A stretch of 64,000 nt of DNA. It comes from Paenibacillus sp. FSL H8-0537. Its GTDB lineage: Bacteria; Bacillota; Bacilli; Paenibacillales; Paenibacillaceae. The stretch is taken from NCBI RefSeq assembly GCF_038051995.1, contig NZ_CP150290.1:4268001-4332000 (forward strand), written 5' to 3'. Position 1 is the first letter of the stretch. Every line of letters begins with the position of its first letter. The position numbers and the translations under genes are program-made. The notes beneath the pieces are model-generated. The model was not told the DNA's origin. It made no database searches and saw nothing but the letters and a program-made list of their open reading frames with translations. Below are positions 7,664-17,384 of this stretch, in pieces.

Positions 7664-7730
7664 TGCTTAAACCCCCTACGACTTTCTTTTTAGCTAATAC
7701 GTGTATCGTAGATATATGTAACGAAATATG

Positions 7731-7773
7731 AAAAGAAAACGGCCACATTACGGGATAAGTCCCGTAAGTGACC
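7731..7773 (-). terminator. Hairpin terminator downstream of spo0A
   Basis: GGTCACTTACGGGA pairs with TCCCGTAATGTGGCC around a CTTA loop, and is followed by TTTTCTTTTC on the minus strand. It lies about 185 bp past the spo0A stop and before the lipoprotein gene. Confidence 0.65.
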
Positions 7774-7957
7774 GCTGTTAACGTCAGTATCTATATTGCA
7801 TTTTATCGTGTAATCTATGATACGTCGACTTTTCGGAACTGTGCGAGTTTACCGCAATGGTTACGAAAATGTTTGTTGGAACGATGGCGCAGATTTGTTC
7901 ACAAATTCACCGAATCAGTGGCCGTACAAATGGCGCAAACCCTTACCCAGCCTACGT

Positions 7958-8770
7958 TCAGCTAACCTTATGCTCAATCCGCAGCTTATCCGCCACCATC
8001 GCGATAAACTCCGAGTTCGTAGGCTTGGACTTGCTGATATTGATCGTGTAGCCAAATAGGTGACTGATGCTGTCGATGTTGCCGCGCGTCCAAGCGACTT
8101 CGATAGCATGGCGAATCGCTCGTTCGACGCGGGATGGTGTCGTTTTGAATTTTTCCGCGATTGCTGGATATAACGTTTTTGTAATCGCACCCAAAATTTC
8201 GATATTGTTATACACCATTGTGATCGCTTCGCGTAAATACTGGTAGCCTTTAATATGAGCAGGCACACCGATTTCATGAATAATGCTTGTAATATTGGCA
8301 TCTAGGTTTTTGCCTTTAGCAAGCGGCACGACATTCGATTTCACTGTTGATGAATTCGAATTGTAAGAAGAAGATGCCGAGTATGAAGAATTTCCAAACA
8401 GCTGGCGAATCCGGTTAGCCAAAATATCCATATCGAAAGGCTTGAGAATATAATAAGAAGCACCCAATTGAACTGCTTTTTGTGTGATATTTTCTTGACC
8501 GAAAGCGGTCAACATAATGATTTTAGGCATTGGAGAAATGTTCATTTCCCGCAAGCGCTCCAAAACGCCAAGTCCGTCCAAATGAGGCATAATAATATCA
8601 AGAATGAGTACATCCGGCATTTTACGGGATTCTTCTAAGTGCCTCAGCACTTCTTCACCGTTATACGCTACGCCGCTCACATTCATATCACTTTGATCGG
8701 ATATGTATTCCGATAACAAATTTGTAAATTCTCTGTTGTCATCTGCCAATAATACATCAATTTTTTGCAA
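7958..8770 (-). CDS. spo0A: Sporulation master regulator Spo0A
   Basis: The receiver domain (about residues 1-125) has the acidic pair in LLADDNREF, the phospho-acceptor Asp near 58 in VLILDIIMP, and LKPFD. A Ser/Asn-rich linker follows. The C-terminal Spo0A DNA-binding domain includes [36 protein letters not shown] and [13 protein letters not shown]. Phosphorylated by the phosphorelay, it binds 0A boxes to start sporulation. The frame extends to 8800, but a GAGGGAGG SD lies 8 nt before a TTG at 8770, giving the usual [11 protein letters not shown] start and 270 residues. Three 0A boxes lie upstream, so autoregulation is likely. Confidence 0.97.
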   Translation of the reverse strand: MQKIDVLLADDNREFTNLLSEYISDQSDMNVSGVAYNGEEVLRHLEESRKMPDVLILDIIMPHLDGLGVLERLREMNISPMPKIIMLTAFGQENITQKAVQLGASYYILKPFDMDILANRIRQLFGNSSYSASSSYNSNSSTVKSNVVPLAKGKNLDANITSIIHEIGVPAHIKGYQYLREAITMVYNNIEILGAITKTLYPAIAEKFKTTPSRVERAIRHAIEVAWTRGNIDSISHLFGYTINISKSKPTNSEFIAMVADKLRIEHKVS

Positions 8771-8842
8771 GATATTATCCTCCCTCAAATGATAATCCAA
8801 TTTTCACTCTTGAACCTTCCCCTAGTTGTCTTGAGTAACATT

Positions 8843-8960
8843 TTCGACACGTCGATATAAATTCCTTCTGTCGAAAATTATTTTTCTTTATTTTTTTTCT
8901 CAATACCGTTATACTGATTATTTATTTACATTTAGCGCTTCGTTTCGCTGAGTTTCGACA
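8843..8960 (-). promoter_or_regulatory. spo0A control region: three 0A boxes and a possible sigma-H promoter
   Basis: The 0A box (TGTCGAA or its complement TTCGACA) occurs exactly at 8843-8849, 8869-8875 and 8954-8960. Between the first two, GAAGGAATT on the minus strand resembles a sigma-H -35, with CGAAAAT about 13 bp downstream. This matches the known autoregulated sporulation promoter of spo0A in Bacillus. Confidence 0.65.
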
Positions 8961-8983
8961 AAAGAAGGCCTTCCACAAAAATA

Positions 8984-9030
8984 AAACAACCGCCTGCAGC
9001 TTATAAGCACACTGCCGCTGGCGGTTGTTT
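8984..9030 (-). terminator. Terminator after spoIVB
   Basis: AAACAACCGCC pairs with GGCGGTTGTTT, followed by a T-rich tail (ATTTTTG) on the minus strand. Confidence 0.8.
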
Positions 9031-10416
9031 TTATGCTGCTGTTTGACTGTCCTGCTGTAATGTAGATTTCAATAACACCCCTGCATCTTGAAGCATCCAT
9101 TCAATGAAACATCCATAACCCGATGTGGGATCATTTACAAAAACATGGGTCACCGCACCAACCAGCTTGCCATTTTGAATAATTGGGCTGCCTGACATAC
9201 CTTGTACTATGCCGCCCGTTTTATCAAGCAAACGCTTGTCCGTTATTTTGATAACCATTCCTTTAGTTGCCGGACTGTTCTGCTTCATAACATGAGAAAT
9301 TTCAATATCAAATTTCTCAACCTTTTGCCCGTTTACTACGGTATAAATTTGAGCAGGACCTTCAGCTACCTCCTCAGCAAAAGCAACCGGCAAAGCACTG
9401 CTGTTATAGCTATGGGTAGGGTTTTCATTCATTTTTCCGAAAATACCAAATGGCGTGTTTCGTTCTACATTGCCTAACACTTTACTTTCCTTCACAAAAT
9501 GGGCCCTTTTTTCGCCCGGTTCGCCATTTTGGCTTTTGTTAATCGACGTTACACTGGATTGAAGAATTTGACCATCGCCAACTTCGATAGCTGTTTGCGT
9601 GTCCATATCAGTAATAACATGTCCAAGTGCTCCGTAAACGCCCTGATCAGGAGCATAAAACGTCAGTGTGCCTACACCAGCAGCAGAGTCGCGTATATAA
9701 AGCCCTAGCCGCCACGTTCGATCCTCAGCATCATAAGATGGATTCAAAACGGTTTTGCTTAATTGCCCGCTACGCTTATATACAATATCAAGCGCTTTCT
9801 TGTTGTTGCCTGCCTGACCAACGAGCTCTGCTACTTTCCTCACTTCGGTAACCTTCTGCCCATCGATCTTGACAATCAAATCGCCAAGACGCAATCCTGC
9901 AAGCTCACCTGGAGACTGTTTGCTGCCATTCTGACTAGTCACTTGATGATGACCGACGACTAAAATCCCCGCTGACTTCACCTTAACCCCAATGGTTTGA
10001 CCACCAGGAATGACCTTTAAATCAGGCACAACATTGACTTTCACCGTCTTGAAAGGAATTTTACCGAATAATTTCACTTTCATCCTCGTCTCGCCGCTTT
10101 GCTGCGAATGCAAGGATAGCGGTTCGTTCAAATTGACTGATAAAGACCGGGTCGATGAGCCATTCACTTGAAGCATACGCGGGTCCACCGTAACTTGAGC
10201 ATGAACAGGAACTCCATATTGTAATCGTTTCGATTGGCCTGTGAACAATCGCAGTTCATTCGGGATTGAGGCTAAGTGCTGAAACGGTGTGGAGAAGCCT
10301 ACCATGCAAATCAAAATCACGAGAACCAGACCGAACCATCTCTTCCTCTTGCTGGAGTTCAATGATTTCACGCTCCCTGTAATTCCATCGCATGACGATA
10401 AAGGTTTAATCGCCAT
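9031..10416 (-). CDS. spoIVB: SpoIVB serine peptidase
   Basis: The 461-residue protein has an N-terminal membrane anchor (about residues 27-45, WFGLVLVILICMVGFS). A PDZ domain follows (around LAGLRLGDLIVKIDGQKV), then the S55 peptidase domain. The catalytic Ser is in GMSGSPI (about residue 408) and the His in YGALGHVITD. SpoIVB is secreted by the forespore into the intermembrane space. It cleaves SpoIVFA, releasing SpoIVFB to activate pro-sigma-K. An AAAGG SD precedes the ATG. It lies directly upstream of spo0A and downstream of recN, as in B. subtilis. Confidence 0.95.
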   Translation of the reverse strand: MAIKPLSSCDGITGSVKSLNSSKRKRWFGLVLVILICMVGFSTPFQHLASIPNELRLFTGQSKRLQYGVPVHAQVTVDPRMLQVNGSSTRSLSVNLNEPLSLHSQQSGETRMKVKLFGKIPFKTVKVNVVPDLKVIPGGQTIGVKVKSAGILVVGHHQVTSQNGSKQSPGELAGLRLGDLIVKIDGQKVTEVRKVAELVGQAGNNKKALDIVYKRSGQLSKTVLNPSYDAEDRTWRLGLYIRDSAAGVGTLTFYAPDQGVYGALGHVITDMDTQTAIEVGDGQILQSSVTSINKSQNGEPGEKRAHFVKESKVLGNVERNTPFGIFGKMNENPTHSYNSSALPVAFAEEVAEGPAQIYTVVNGQKVEKFDIEISHVMKQNSPATKGMVIKITDKRLLDKTGGIVQGMSGSPIIQNGKLVGAVTHVFVNDPTSGYGCFIEWMLQDAGVLLKSTLQQDSQTAA

Positions 10417-10485
10417 TGGCGTACCTTTAACTTACCCTGCCCCGACCGTTTTATGACCACAAAAAACTTCCCTGAATGCCCTCCA

Positions 10486-12198
10486 TTAGGCTCCTTTCTG
10501 TCGCAATGCCAAATCAAGCATTTCTTGTGCATGATGTCTCGTTTTCTCGGTGACTTCGACACCACCCAGCATGCGCGCCAGCTCCTCTATCCGGGTACTG
10601 CTCATAATTTCTTTAATGGAGGTCGCTGTACGCTGATTAACGACTTGCTTGCGGATCTCATAATGGTGATCGGCCATACAAGCTACTTGCGGTAAATGCG
10701 TAATAGAGAAAATTTGGCAGCGACGCGATAGTTGGGAAAGCTTCTCTGCAATCGATTGTGCCGCGCGTCCGCTTACACCGGTATCCACTTCGTCAAATAT
10801 GAGTACTGGTATTTGATCATGCTCAGCAAATATCGCTTTCAGGGCAAGCATAACCCGCGACATCTCGCCGCCTGAAGCAATTTTATTCAATGGTTTAAGC
10901 GGCTCTCCAGGGTTGGGAGCCAGCATAAACACTGCTTCGTCACAGCCATTGCTATTAAGCACTACAGCTGATTCCTTTTGATCATGCTGCTTTATTCTGT
11001 CCATTTGAACAGAAAAAATCGTATTAGGCATTTGTAATTGACGCAGCTCACGCTCAATGGACTCCGCCAAACGTGTTGAAGCATGATTGCGCAGCTTCGA
11101 CAGCTCCTCAGCAAGTTCAAGTGCCGACTTAAACAGCGTTGCTTCGCTATTACGCAGCTTTTCTAAATAGTCATCGCGGTTTTCGATCTTGTCGCGCTCC
11201 ACGACGATACTTTTATAATAAACGAGAATATCCTCAATGCTCTCGCCATATTTACGTTTCAAACCATGAATGAGGTCTAGACGATCCTCGATAGTCGAAA
11301 GCTGCTCCGGATCTGATTCAATGGTATCTCTGTAATCTCTAAGTTGAAAAGCGGCATCCTCAGCTTGATAATAAGCCGATTGGAGCTGTTCAAGCAACGG
11401 CCCGACAATATTTGGATCATACGTCTGAATATCCGATAGCTTAATAATCGCTTTATTCAAAGCATCCAAGCCAGCATCGCCATACAATAAAGAATAAGCT
11501 TCTGTTACATTATCCATCCGTTTGCTGGCGTATTGCAGCTTGCGTTTCTCTTCAGCCAAGCTTTCATCTTCTCCAACTTTGAGCTGGGCATTTGAAATTT
11601 CTTCGATTTGAAAACGGTACAAGTCCAGCATTTGCACATTATGGCGTGCTGAATCTTCAAGCTCTCGCAGCGCCGCTCTTGCCTGCTGCAGCTCTTTGTA
11701 TACCGCTTTATAAGTCTGCTTGCGCTCAATCAATAAGTCACCTGCGAACATGTCAAGCCACTCCAGATGCCTCTCTGTTCGCAGCAAAGATTGATGCTCA
11801 TGCTGACCATGAATATTAACTAAGCATTCTCCAATTTCACGAAGCATCGTCATGGTGACCAGCTGTCCATTCACTCGGCTGCTGCTTTTGCCTTGGGAGG
11901 TGAGCTCACGACGAATGACAAGCATCTCGTCATGTAATGCCTCTACTCCTAGTCTCTCCAGCACATGCCATACAGGATGCATCCGCGGCAAATCAAACAT
12001 CGCATCCATTTCCGCCTTCTGACAGCCATACCTGACCATATCTGCGGAGCCCCGTCCTCCAACAATTAAGCTAAGCGCGTCAATAATGATGGATTTACCC
12101 GCTCCCGTCTCCCCCGTCAAAACATGAAAGCCATGGTGGAACGAAACCGTCACCTGCTCAACTACAGCTAAATTTCGAATGGACAGCTCTCGCAACAT
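10486..12198 (-). CDS. recN: DNA repair ATPase RecN
   Basis: This is an SMC-like protein of 570 residues. Walker A GETGAGKS lies near residue 30. A long coiled coil covers roughly residues 150-370. The signature ASGGEMSRVMLA is followed by Walker B VLIFDEVDTGVSG. RecN acts early at DNA double-strand breaks, tethering ends for recombination. The start has an AGGAGG SD. The gene sits between argR and spoIVB in the conserved Bacilli order. Confidence 0.96.
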   Translation of the reverse strand: MLRELSIRNLAVVEQVTVSFHHGFHVLTGETGAGKSIIIDALSLIVGGRGSADMVRYGCQKAEMDAMFDLPRMHPVWHVLERLGVEALHDEMLVIRRELTSQGKSSSRVNGQLVTMTMLREIGECLVNIHGQHEHQSLLRTERHLEWLDMFAGDLLIERKQTYKAVYKELQQARAALRELEDSARHNVQMLDLYRFQIEEISNAQLKVGEDESLAEEKRKLQYASKRMDNVTEAYSLLYGDAGLDALNKAIIKLSDIQTYDPNIVGPLLEQLQSAYYQAEDAAFQLRDYRDTIESDPEQLSTIEDRLDLIHGLKRKYGESIEDILVYYKSIVVERDKIENRDDYLEKLRNSEATLFKSALELAEELSKLRNHASTRLAESIERELRQLQMPNTIFSVQMDRIKQHDQKESAVVLNSNGCDEAVFMLAPNPGEPLKPLNKIASGGEMSRVMLALKAIFAEHDQIPVLIFDEVDTGVSGRAAQSIAEKLSQLSRRCQIFSITHLPQVACMADHHYEIRKQVVNQRTATSIKEIMSSTRIEELARMLGGVEVTEKTRHHAQEMLDLALRQKGA

Positions 12199-12225
12199 AA
12201 ACTGATGCCTCCTAAAATTGGTGTG

Positions 12226-12678
12226 TTAGTTCAATAGCTCCAGCAACCTCTCTACGACCTCATTGCTCTGAGCTTTCGTGCGGCAAATAATCAAAATCGT
12301 ATCGTCTCCGCAAATGGTTCCCATTACTTCCTGCCACTCCATATTGTCCAGCAGCGCGCAAATCGTATTGGCTGTGCCCGGCAAACATTTCATTACGACC
12401 AAATTGTCTGTGAAATCGATGTTTACGAAGTGATCGAGCAGTGCCCGCTTGAGCTTATGAATCGGATTGATCCGTTGTTTCTCCTGCGGCAACGAATATC
12501 TGTATCTGCCATCCTCTGCTGGAACCTTAATGAGCATAAGCTCCTTAATATCACGTGATACTGTAGCTTGCGTTACCTGCAATCCGGTATTGCGCAGTGC
12601 TTCAACTAGCTCCTCCTGCGTCTCCACAACCTGATTCGTAATAATTTCCTTAATTTTAAATTGACGTATTCCCTTCAT
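12226..12678 (-). CDS. argR: Arginine repressor ArgR/AhrC
   Basis: The N-terminal winged helix (ATVSRDIKELMLIKVP) and C-terminal arginine-binding hexamerisation domain (GTICGDDTILIICRT) are both present. The protein represses arginine biosynthesis and activates catabolism in an arginine-dependent way. The frame extends to 12723, but the ATG at 12678 (MKGIRQFKIKEII) has a GGGAGG SD and gives the family length of about 150 residues. It is followed closely by recN. Confidence 0.95.
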   Translation of the reverse strand: MKGIRQFKIKEIITNQVVETQEELVEALRNTGLQVTQATVSRDIKELMLIKVPAEDGRYRYSLPQEKQRINPIHKLKRALLDHFVNIDFTDNLVVMKCLPGTANTICALLDNMEWQEVMGTICGDDTILIICRTKAQSNEVVERLLELLN

Positions 12679-12706
12679 AAATAAAGCGCCTCCCAAACAT
12701 GCTATT

Positions 12707-13159
12707 CTACAACTGAAAAACAACTTTTCTAATGGAGCGTTCCTTCACATTAATAAACAGGATACCCTGGCATTTCGGCAGCAACAGCGCGTACACAAGC
12801 AGCCTGTCCCTTATTCCGCTTCCCGTCCAATCCATCGGCATACGATCCCTTGCAGTCTTCACGATGTATAACTCTCCGTCAAGTTCTGCAATATAATCTA
12901 TATACAAGCGGCTGTCCAGCTCTTGGCCATCCAAGTCAATCTGAATGGGGATCCGGTGCTTGCCTGAAACGACGTGATATCCACTCTGCTCAAGAAACAG
13001 AACGTTCTCATCATTCGGATCAAGCGGAACACCTTTACCAAGCTTCAAGCGGTTAAAGGAGGCTGGCTCATGCAGCCAGCGATGAAACAATCGAAACAAC
13101 CACAGGATTAACAAGGCGGAGGCAACTAGCATAATTAACCAGTCACCGTATTTGTCCAT
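12707..13159 (-). CDS. Membrane-anchored conserved protein of unknown function
   Basis: From the ATG at 13159 (GGAGGG SD, 6-nt spacing) the protein has about 150 residues. It has one N-terminal transmembrane helix (WLIMLVASALLILWLFRLF) and a cytoplasmic mixed alpha/beta domain. That domain includes DSRLYIDYIAELDGELYIVKTARDR and ends in KCQGILFINVKERSIRKVVF. The domain's order of strands loosely recalls restriction-endonuclease-like folds, but I see no complete catalytic motif. It lies between tlyA and argR, 28 bp before argR, so it is probably co-transcribed with the recN group. Confidence 0.6.
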   Translation of the reverse strand: MDKYGDWLIMLVASALLILWLFRLFHRWLHEPASFNRLKLGKGVPLDPNDENVLFLEQSGYHVVSGKHRIPIQIDLDGQELDSRLYIDYIAELDGELYIVKTARDRMPMDWTGSGIRDRLLVYALLLPKCQGILFINVKERSIRKVVFQL

Positions 13160-13290
13160 ATGCAACCCTCCATCCAAAACATCCTTATATGTATTGGTTC
13201 GTGATGGACGAGGCATATTCCTGTCAATGTTTATAAAGCGAACGCATGTTTGGTTGAGTCCAGTGTATCAAAAAAGACCCAACTCTGTAA

Positions 13291-13340
13291 AGTAAAAAAT
13301 AGGGGAACGCCTGATCGCCTTAGCGATGCAGGCATTCCCC
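13291..13340 (-). terminator. Terminator after tlyA
   Basis: GGGGAATGCCTGCATCGC pairs with GCGATCAGGCGTTCCCC, followed by TATTTTTTACTTT on the minus strand. Confidence 0.75.
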
Positions 13341-13350
13341 TCGCAGCTTG

Positions 13351-14181
13351 TTACTGTTTTTCAGCGGAAAAGGTACCGCTCGCCTGCTTGACGAGCTCCA
13401 TAATTGCCGCATCATCGGGAACCTGCTGATTAGGCTGGTTATCCCAAATCCAGTAAGCTAAAAATTCAATATTGCCCTCTCCGCCTGTAATAGGTGAAAA
13501 GGATAGATCACGCAGCGTATAACCCATCTCAGCAGCAGCCTGCGTTACATTGCGCAGTACCTCTGCATGTACCTTAGAGTCCCTTATCACGCCAGATTTC
13601 CCTACTTTATCTCGCCCTGCCTCAAATTGCGGCTTGATTAACGCCATCACGCCTGAGCCTGGATCAATTAATCCAGCCAGCGCAGGCAAAATGAGCTTCA
13701 ATGAGATAAAAGAAACATCAATAGTGGCAAATGTAGGCTTAGGCCCTAGCAGCTCTTCAGGCTTTATATAACGGAAGTTAACGCGCTCCATGACGTTCAC
13801 ACGTGGATCTTGGCGCAGCGACCAATCCAGCTGATTGTAGCCCACGTCAATGGCATAAACGTATTCCGCTCCATTTTGCAAAGCGCAATCCGTAAAACCC
13901 CCAGTCGAAGCTCCAATATCCAGCATCGTACGTCCAGCGAGATCCAGCTCAAAGGCGCGAATGGCCTTCTCCAGCTTTAGGCCCCCACGACTCACATAGG
14001 CATGAATAGCGCCTTTTACTTTAATATCCGCCGTGCGAGCAATTTTCATTCCGCTCTTATCGATCGGTTCGTTGTCCACCAGAACAAGGCCTGCCATTAG
14101 CGCTTTCTTCGCCTTCTCCCTGCTTTCATAAAAACCACGCTCGACGAGCAGCACATCTATTCGTTCTTTAGGTGTCGTCAT
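13351..14181 (-). CDS. tlyA: TlyA-family rRNA 2'-O-methyltransferase
   Basis: The N-terminal S4 RNA-binding domain (RIDVLLVERGFYESREKAKKA) is followed by the SAM-binding FtsJ-like methyltransferase fold. MLDIGASTGGFTDCALQNGA is the SAM motif, and IKPQFEAGRD lies in the later part. Family members modify ribosomal cytidines, and B. subtilis YqxC is the counterpart. The 276-residue length is typical. It follows dxs by 16 bp and is the last gene before a terminator. Confidence 0.93.
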   Translation of the reverse strand: MTTPKERIDVLLVERGFYESREKAKKALMAGLVLVDNEPIDKSGMKIARTADIKVKGAIHAYVSRGGLKLEKAIRAFELDLAGRTMLDIGASTGGFTDCALQNGAEYVYAIDVGYNQLDWSLRQDPRVNVMERVNFRYIKPEELLGPKPTFATIDVSFISLKLILPALAGLIDPGSGVMALIKPQFEAGRDKVGKSGVIRDSKVHAEVLRNVTQAAAEMGYTLRDLSFSPITGGEGNIEFLAYWIWDNQPNQQVPDDAAIMELVKQASGTFSAEKQ

Positions 14182-14197
14182 TCTGTTACCTAGCCTT

Positions 14198-16096
14198 CTA
14201 ATGCTGTCCAGTAATGCGCATTTTACTGCGAGGATGCATGTTTTTGAGCTCAGCCGCTATCCGTTCGCCCGTCAGGCCCACTTCAGCGCGCTGCTCTTTA
14301 ATGGAACCATGTTCAATAAATTGGTCTGGAATACCGACAATGCGGATTGGCAGGCCATAAATACCACGGAGTGAGTAAAATTCAAGAATCGCACTGCCTA
14401 GACCGCCAAGTTCTGCTCCTTCTTCCAGCACAATGATGTTTTTACCTTCATTAGCAAGAGACAACAGCATTTGCTCATCCATAGGCTTAATAAAGCGAGC
14501 ATTTACAATACGGACATTCATGCCATCACGCTTCAGCAGATCAGCTGCTTCTTCCGCCACTTGCAGCATAGGTCCGATAGCAATAATAACTGCCGAATCA
14601 CCTTCACGCACAATTTCCCATGAACCGATTGGCAGCGGCAGCAGCTCAGCATCAATGGTTACGCCAAGACCGTTGATCCGCGGATAACGGACCGCAATCG
14701 GACCCTCATTATAATCAACCGCCGTCTTCATCATCCGGCGCAGCTCATTTTCATCCTTTGGCATCATAATGACGAGATTTGGCACATGACGCAAAAATGG
14801 AATATCGTACACGCCATGATGGGTTTCCCCATCGGGACCAACAAAGCCAGCACGGTCGATAGCAAAAATAACATTCAAGTTTTGGCGGCAAATATCATGC
14901 ACAACCTGATCATACGCTCTTTGCAGAAACGTAGAATAAACGGCAAATACCGGCTTCATTCCTTCAATTGCCAGTGCCGCAGACATCGTCGCCGCATGCT
15001 GCTCAGCAATGCCAACATCGATCATGCGCCCTGGAAAACGAGCTGCGAATTCCATTAGCCCTGATCCGCCCGGCATAGCAGGCGTAACGGCAATAATGCG
15101 CTCATCCTTCTCGGCCAACTCAATCAGCACATCGCCAAATACCTGCGTATACATTGGCGAGCCGACGGCCTTGACAACCTGACCCGACTCGATCTTGTAA
15201 GGAGAGATGCCATGCCATTTGTGTGAATCTGCTTCCGCTGGAGAGTAGCCTTTACCTTTAACCGTCACCACATGCACAAGAACAGGTCCTGGCACGGAAT
15301 CTGCCTGGCGGAAAATATCCAAAAGCTGCTCCATATCATGTCCGTCAACTGGTCCCAAATAAGTGAGACCAAATTGCTCAAAAAGTATGCCGGTTACAAG
15401 CAAATATTTCAGGCTGTCTTTAAACTTTTCCGCCGTCTTGGCCAGCTTGCCGCCGACAGCAGGAATTTTATTCAAGAAATGCTGCAGTTCTTCCTTCGCC
15501 TTCTGATAATGGCGATCAGAACGGATTTTCCCTAGATATTGATGCATCGCACCGACATTCGGCGCAATGGACATCTCATTGTCGTTCAGTACCACAATCA
15601 TTTTTTTCTTCTCATGACCGATATGATTAAGCGCCTCAAAGGCCATCCCGCCAGTCAAAGCACCGTCGCCAATGACGGCAACAACCCGATTGTCCTCGCC
15701 TTTAAAGTCTCGCGCCATCGCCATACCAATTGCTGCAGACAGTGATGTGCTGCTATGTCCGGCTTCCCAAACATCATGCACGCTTTCGTCGCGTTTCACA
15801 AACCCGCACATGCCTTTATATTGACGCAGTGAATCGAAGCGATCCATGCGCCCTGTTAAAATTTTATGCACATAAGATTGATGACCTACATCAAATACAA
15901 ATTTATCCTTTGGGCTGTCAAATAAATAATGAAGAACGAGCGTCAGCTCCACAACTCCTAGATTGGAAGCAAGGTGACCACCCGTAACGGAAAGCTTCTC
16001 AATGAGAAACTGGCGCACTTCACCTGCAAGCAGCTCCAGTTCTTTCTTGGAAAACCCTTTTAAATCCTGAGGACCGTTTATATGTTCAAGCAGCAC
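14198..16096 (-). CDS. dxs: 1-deoxy-D-xylulose-5-phosphate synthase
   Basis: The thiamine-diphosphate site is seen as [17 protein letters not shown]. The transketolase-like central domain has the [15 protein letters not shown] motif, and the C-terminal domain is complete. The enzyme condenses pyruvate and glyceraldehyde 3-phosphate, the first step of the MEP isoprenoid pathway. The frame reaches a TTG at 16138. The SD (GAGGAAG) and homology point to GTG at 16096 ([13 protein letters not shown]), giving 632 residues. It lies next to ispA, the next isoprenoid gene in this block. Confidence 0.96.
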   Translation of the reverse strand: MLLEHINGPQDLKGFSKKELELLAGEVRQFLIEKLSVTGGHLASNLGVVELTLVLHYLFDSPKDKFVFDVGHQSYVHKILTGRMDRFDSLRQYKGMCGFVKRDESVHDVWEAGHSSTSLSAAIGMAMARDFKGEDNRVVAVIGDGALTGGMAFEALNHIGHEKKKMIVVLNDNEMSIAPNVGAMHQYLGKIRSDRHYQKAKEELQHFLNKIPAVGGKLAKTAEKFKDSLKYLLVTGILFEQFGLTYLGPVDGHDMEQLLDIFRQADSVPGPVLVHVVTVKGKGYSPAEADSHKWHGISPYKIESGQVVKAVGSPMYTQVFGDVLIELAEKDERIIAVTPAMPGGSGLMEFAARFPGRMIDVGIAEQHAATMSAALAIEGMKPVFAVYSTFLQRAYDQVVHDICRQNLNVIFAIDRAGFVGPDGETHHGVYDIPFLRHVPNLVIMMPKDENELRRMMKTAVDYNEGPIAVRYPRINGLGVTIDAELLPLPIGSWEIVREGDSAVIIAIGPMLQVAEEAADLLKRDGMNVRIVNARFIKPMDEQMLLSLANEGKNIIVLEEGAELGGLGSAILEFYSLRGIYGLPIRIVGIPDQFIEHGSIKEQRAEVGLTGERIAAELKNMHPRSKMRITGQH

Positions 16097-16211
16097 AGTA
16101 CTTCCTCGCTTTCGCGAACAGCAGACATCACTGTTCAATAGACGTCAAAATATTTAAACTATTATAACATAGGCTTTATTTTTTTCCCAATGCTTAAGAC
16201 ATTAGAGCGGA

Positions 16212-17126
16212 TTAATGATCCCTCTGCACCAGATAATCAGCGATTTGCAGCAGTCTGTCAGGTGCTGCAAGTCCCGCACTCAGCACCGCTGACTTCGCGT
16301 CCTGCGTCAAACGCTCTACTTGAGCCTTGCTATCTTCAAGCCCCATCAGAAAAGGATATGTTACTTTTTGTTGTTCGACATCGCTGTTCGTCTTCTTGCC
16401 AAGCTTGCTCTCATCACCGATCAAATCTAGAATGTCATCTTGAATTTGAAAAGCTAGCCCAATATTGCGGCCATACTGCTCCAGCAGTTTGATCTGCTCT
16501 TCCGTTGCACCGCCAATTCGTGCGCCAGCTGTAACAGAGAACACAACCAGATCGCCGGTTTTGTGCAAATGAATATATTCAAGCTCTGCAAGCGACGTGA
16601 TGCCCTGCTCACCCAGCATATCTGCTACTTGCCCACCGACCATGCCTCTGGCTCCGGCAAGCATCGCCAAATCTTCCACAATATCGAGTGCAACCTGCGC
16701 ACTGACACCGCCAGCTTTAGCCGCTTTAGGAATTAAATGAAACGCATGGGTCAGCAGCGCGTCACCAGCCAAAATCGCCATAGCCTCTCCGTAAACCTTA
16801 TGGTTCGTCAGTTTGCCGCGGCGATAATCATCATTATCCATCGCTGGCAAATCATCATGAATTAAGGAATACGTGTGTATGCATTCAATCGCGCAAGCTA
16901 CAGGCAAGGCTTTGCTCACCGTATCTTCATCACCGCTAATAGCCTCAGCTACAGCGAGCACAAGAGCCGGCCGCAAGCGTTTTCCACCCGCTTCCAGGGA
17001 ATACATCATGGATTCACGGAGCTTATCCGGAACCTCCCACTGCGCAGGCAGCACATCGGTTAGCGCCTGCTCTACGATGGCGGCGCATTGCGCCAAATAA
17101 GTTTTTATCAAAACCGTGTCGCTCAA
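16212..17126 (-). CDS. ispA: Polyprenyl (farnesyl) diphosphate synthase
   Basis: The all-helical prenyltransferase has the first aspartate-rich motif in LIHDDLPAMDNDD and the second in FQIQDDILD. GGKRLRPALVL and KTGDLV are also conserved. It condenses isopentenyl diphosphate with allylic diphosphates to farnesyl diphosphate. The 304-residue length fits. It starts 3 bp after the xseB stop and is probably translationally linked. Confidence 0.94.
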   Translation of the reverse strand: MSDTVLIKTYLAQCAAIVEQALTDVLPAQWEVPDKLRESMMYSLEAGGKRLRPALVLAVAEAISGDEDTVSKALPVACAIECIHTYSLIHDDLPAMDNDDYRRGKLTNHKVYGEAMAILAGDALLTHAFHLIPKAAKAGGVSAQVALDIVEDLAMLAGARGMVGGQVADMLGEQGITSLAELEYIHLHKTGDLVVFSVTAGARIGGATEEQIKLLEQYGRNIGLAFQIQDDILDLIGDESKLGKKTNSDVEQQKVTYPFLMGLEDSKAQVERLTQDAKSAVLSAGLAAPDRLLQIADYLVQRDH

Positions 17127-17129
17127 GCG

Positions 17130-17384
17130 TTATTCTCCTTTGTCTTCGCTCGGTGGAGCAAACGTTTTTTTCTGAAAGCCCTGCTCTGTTTCAATGAGCG
17201 TCTCGATCTTCTGCTCCACCTGCTCCAGCTTGCCGCTGCACAGCTTTGACAGACGCATGCCCTCTTGAAATAGATCAATCGCCGTCTCCAGCGGAACATC
17301 ACCGTTTTCAAGCTTTTCTACAATCGTGTCAAGCTGCTCCATCGCCTGCTCAAAGCTAAGCTCGGTTGCTTCTTTCTTTGCCAC
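17130..17384 (-). CDS. xseB: Exodeoxyribonuclease VII small subunit
   Basis: This short helical protein has the family core LSFEQAMEQLDTIVEKLENGDVPLE (split across two helices) followed by a Glu-rich tail. It forms the ExoVII complex with XseA for single-strand DNA degradation. The start is taken at GTG 17384 (VAKKEATELSFE), just downstream of a GGAGGG SD, and overlaps the xseA end by about 29 bases. The longer frame to 17417 would only add a basic stretch that lies inside xseA. Confidence 0.9.
   Translation of the reverse strand: MAKKEATELSFEQAMEQLDTIVEKLENGDVPLETAIDLFQEGMRLSKLCSGKLEQVEQKIETLIETEQGFQKKTFAPPSEDKGE

Noticed and set aside
10420..10480. Sigma-G promoter for spoIVB (GCATT, CATAAAA)
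   Set aside because: The -35 word and 19-bp spacing are only a partial match; it is plausible but not supported enough to list.
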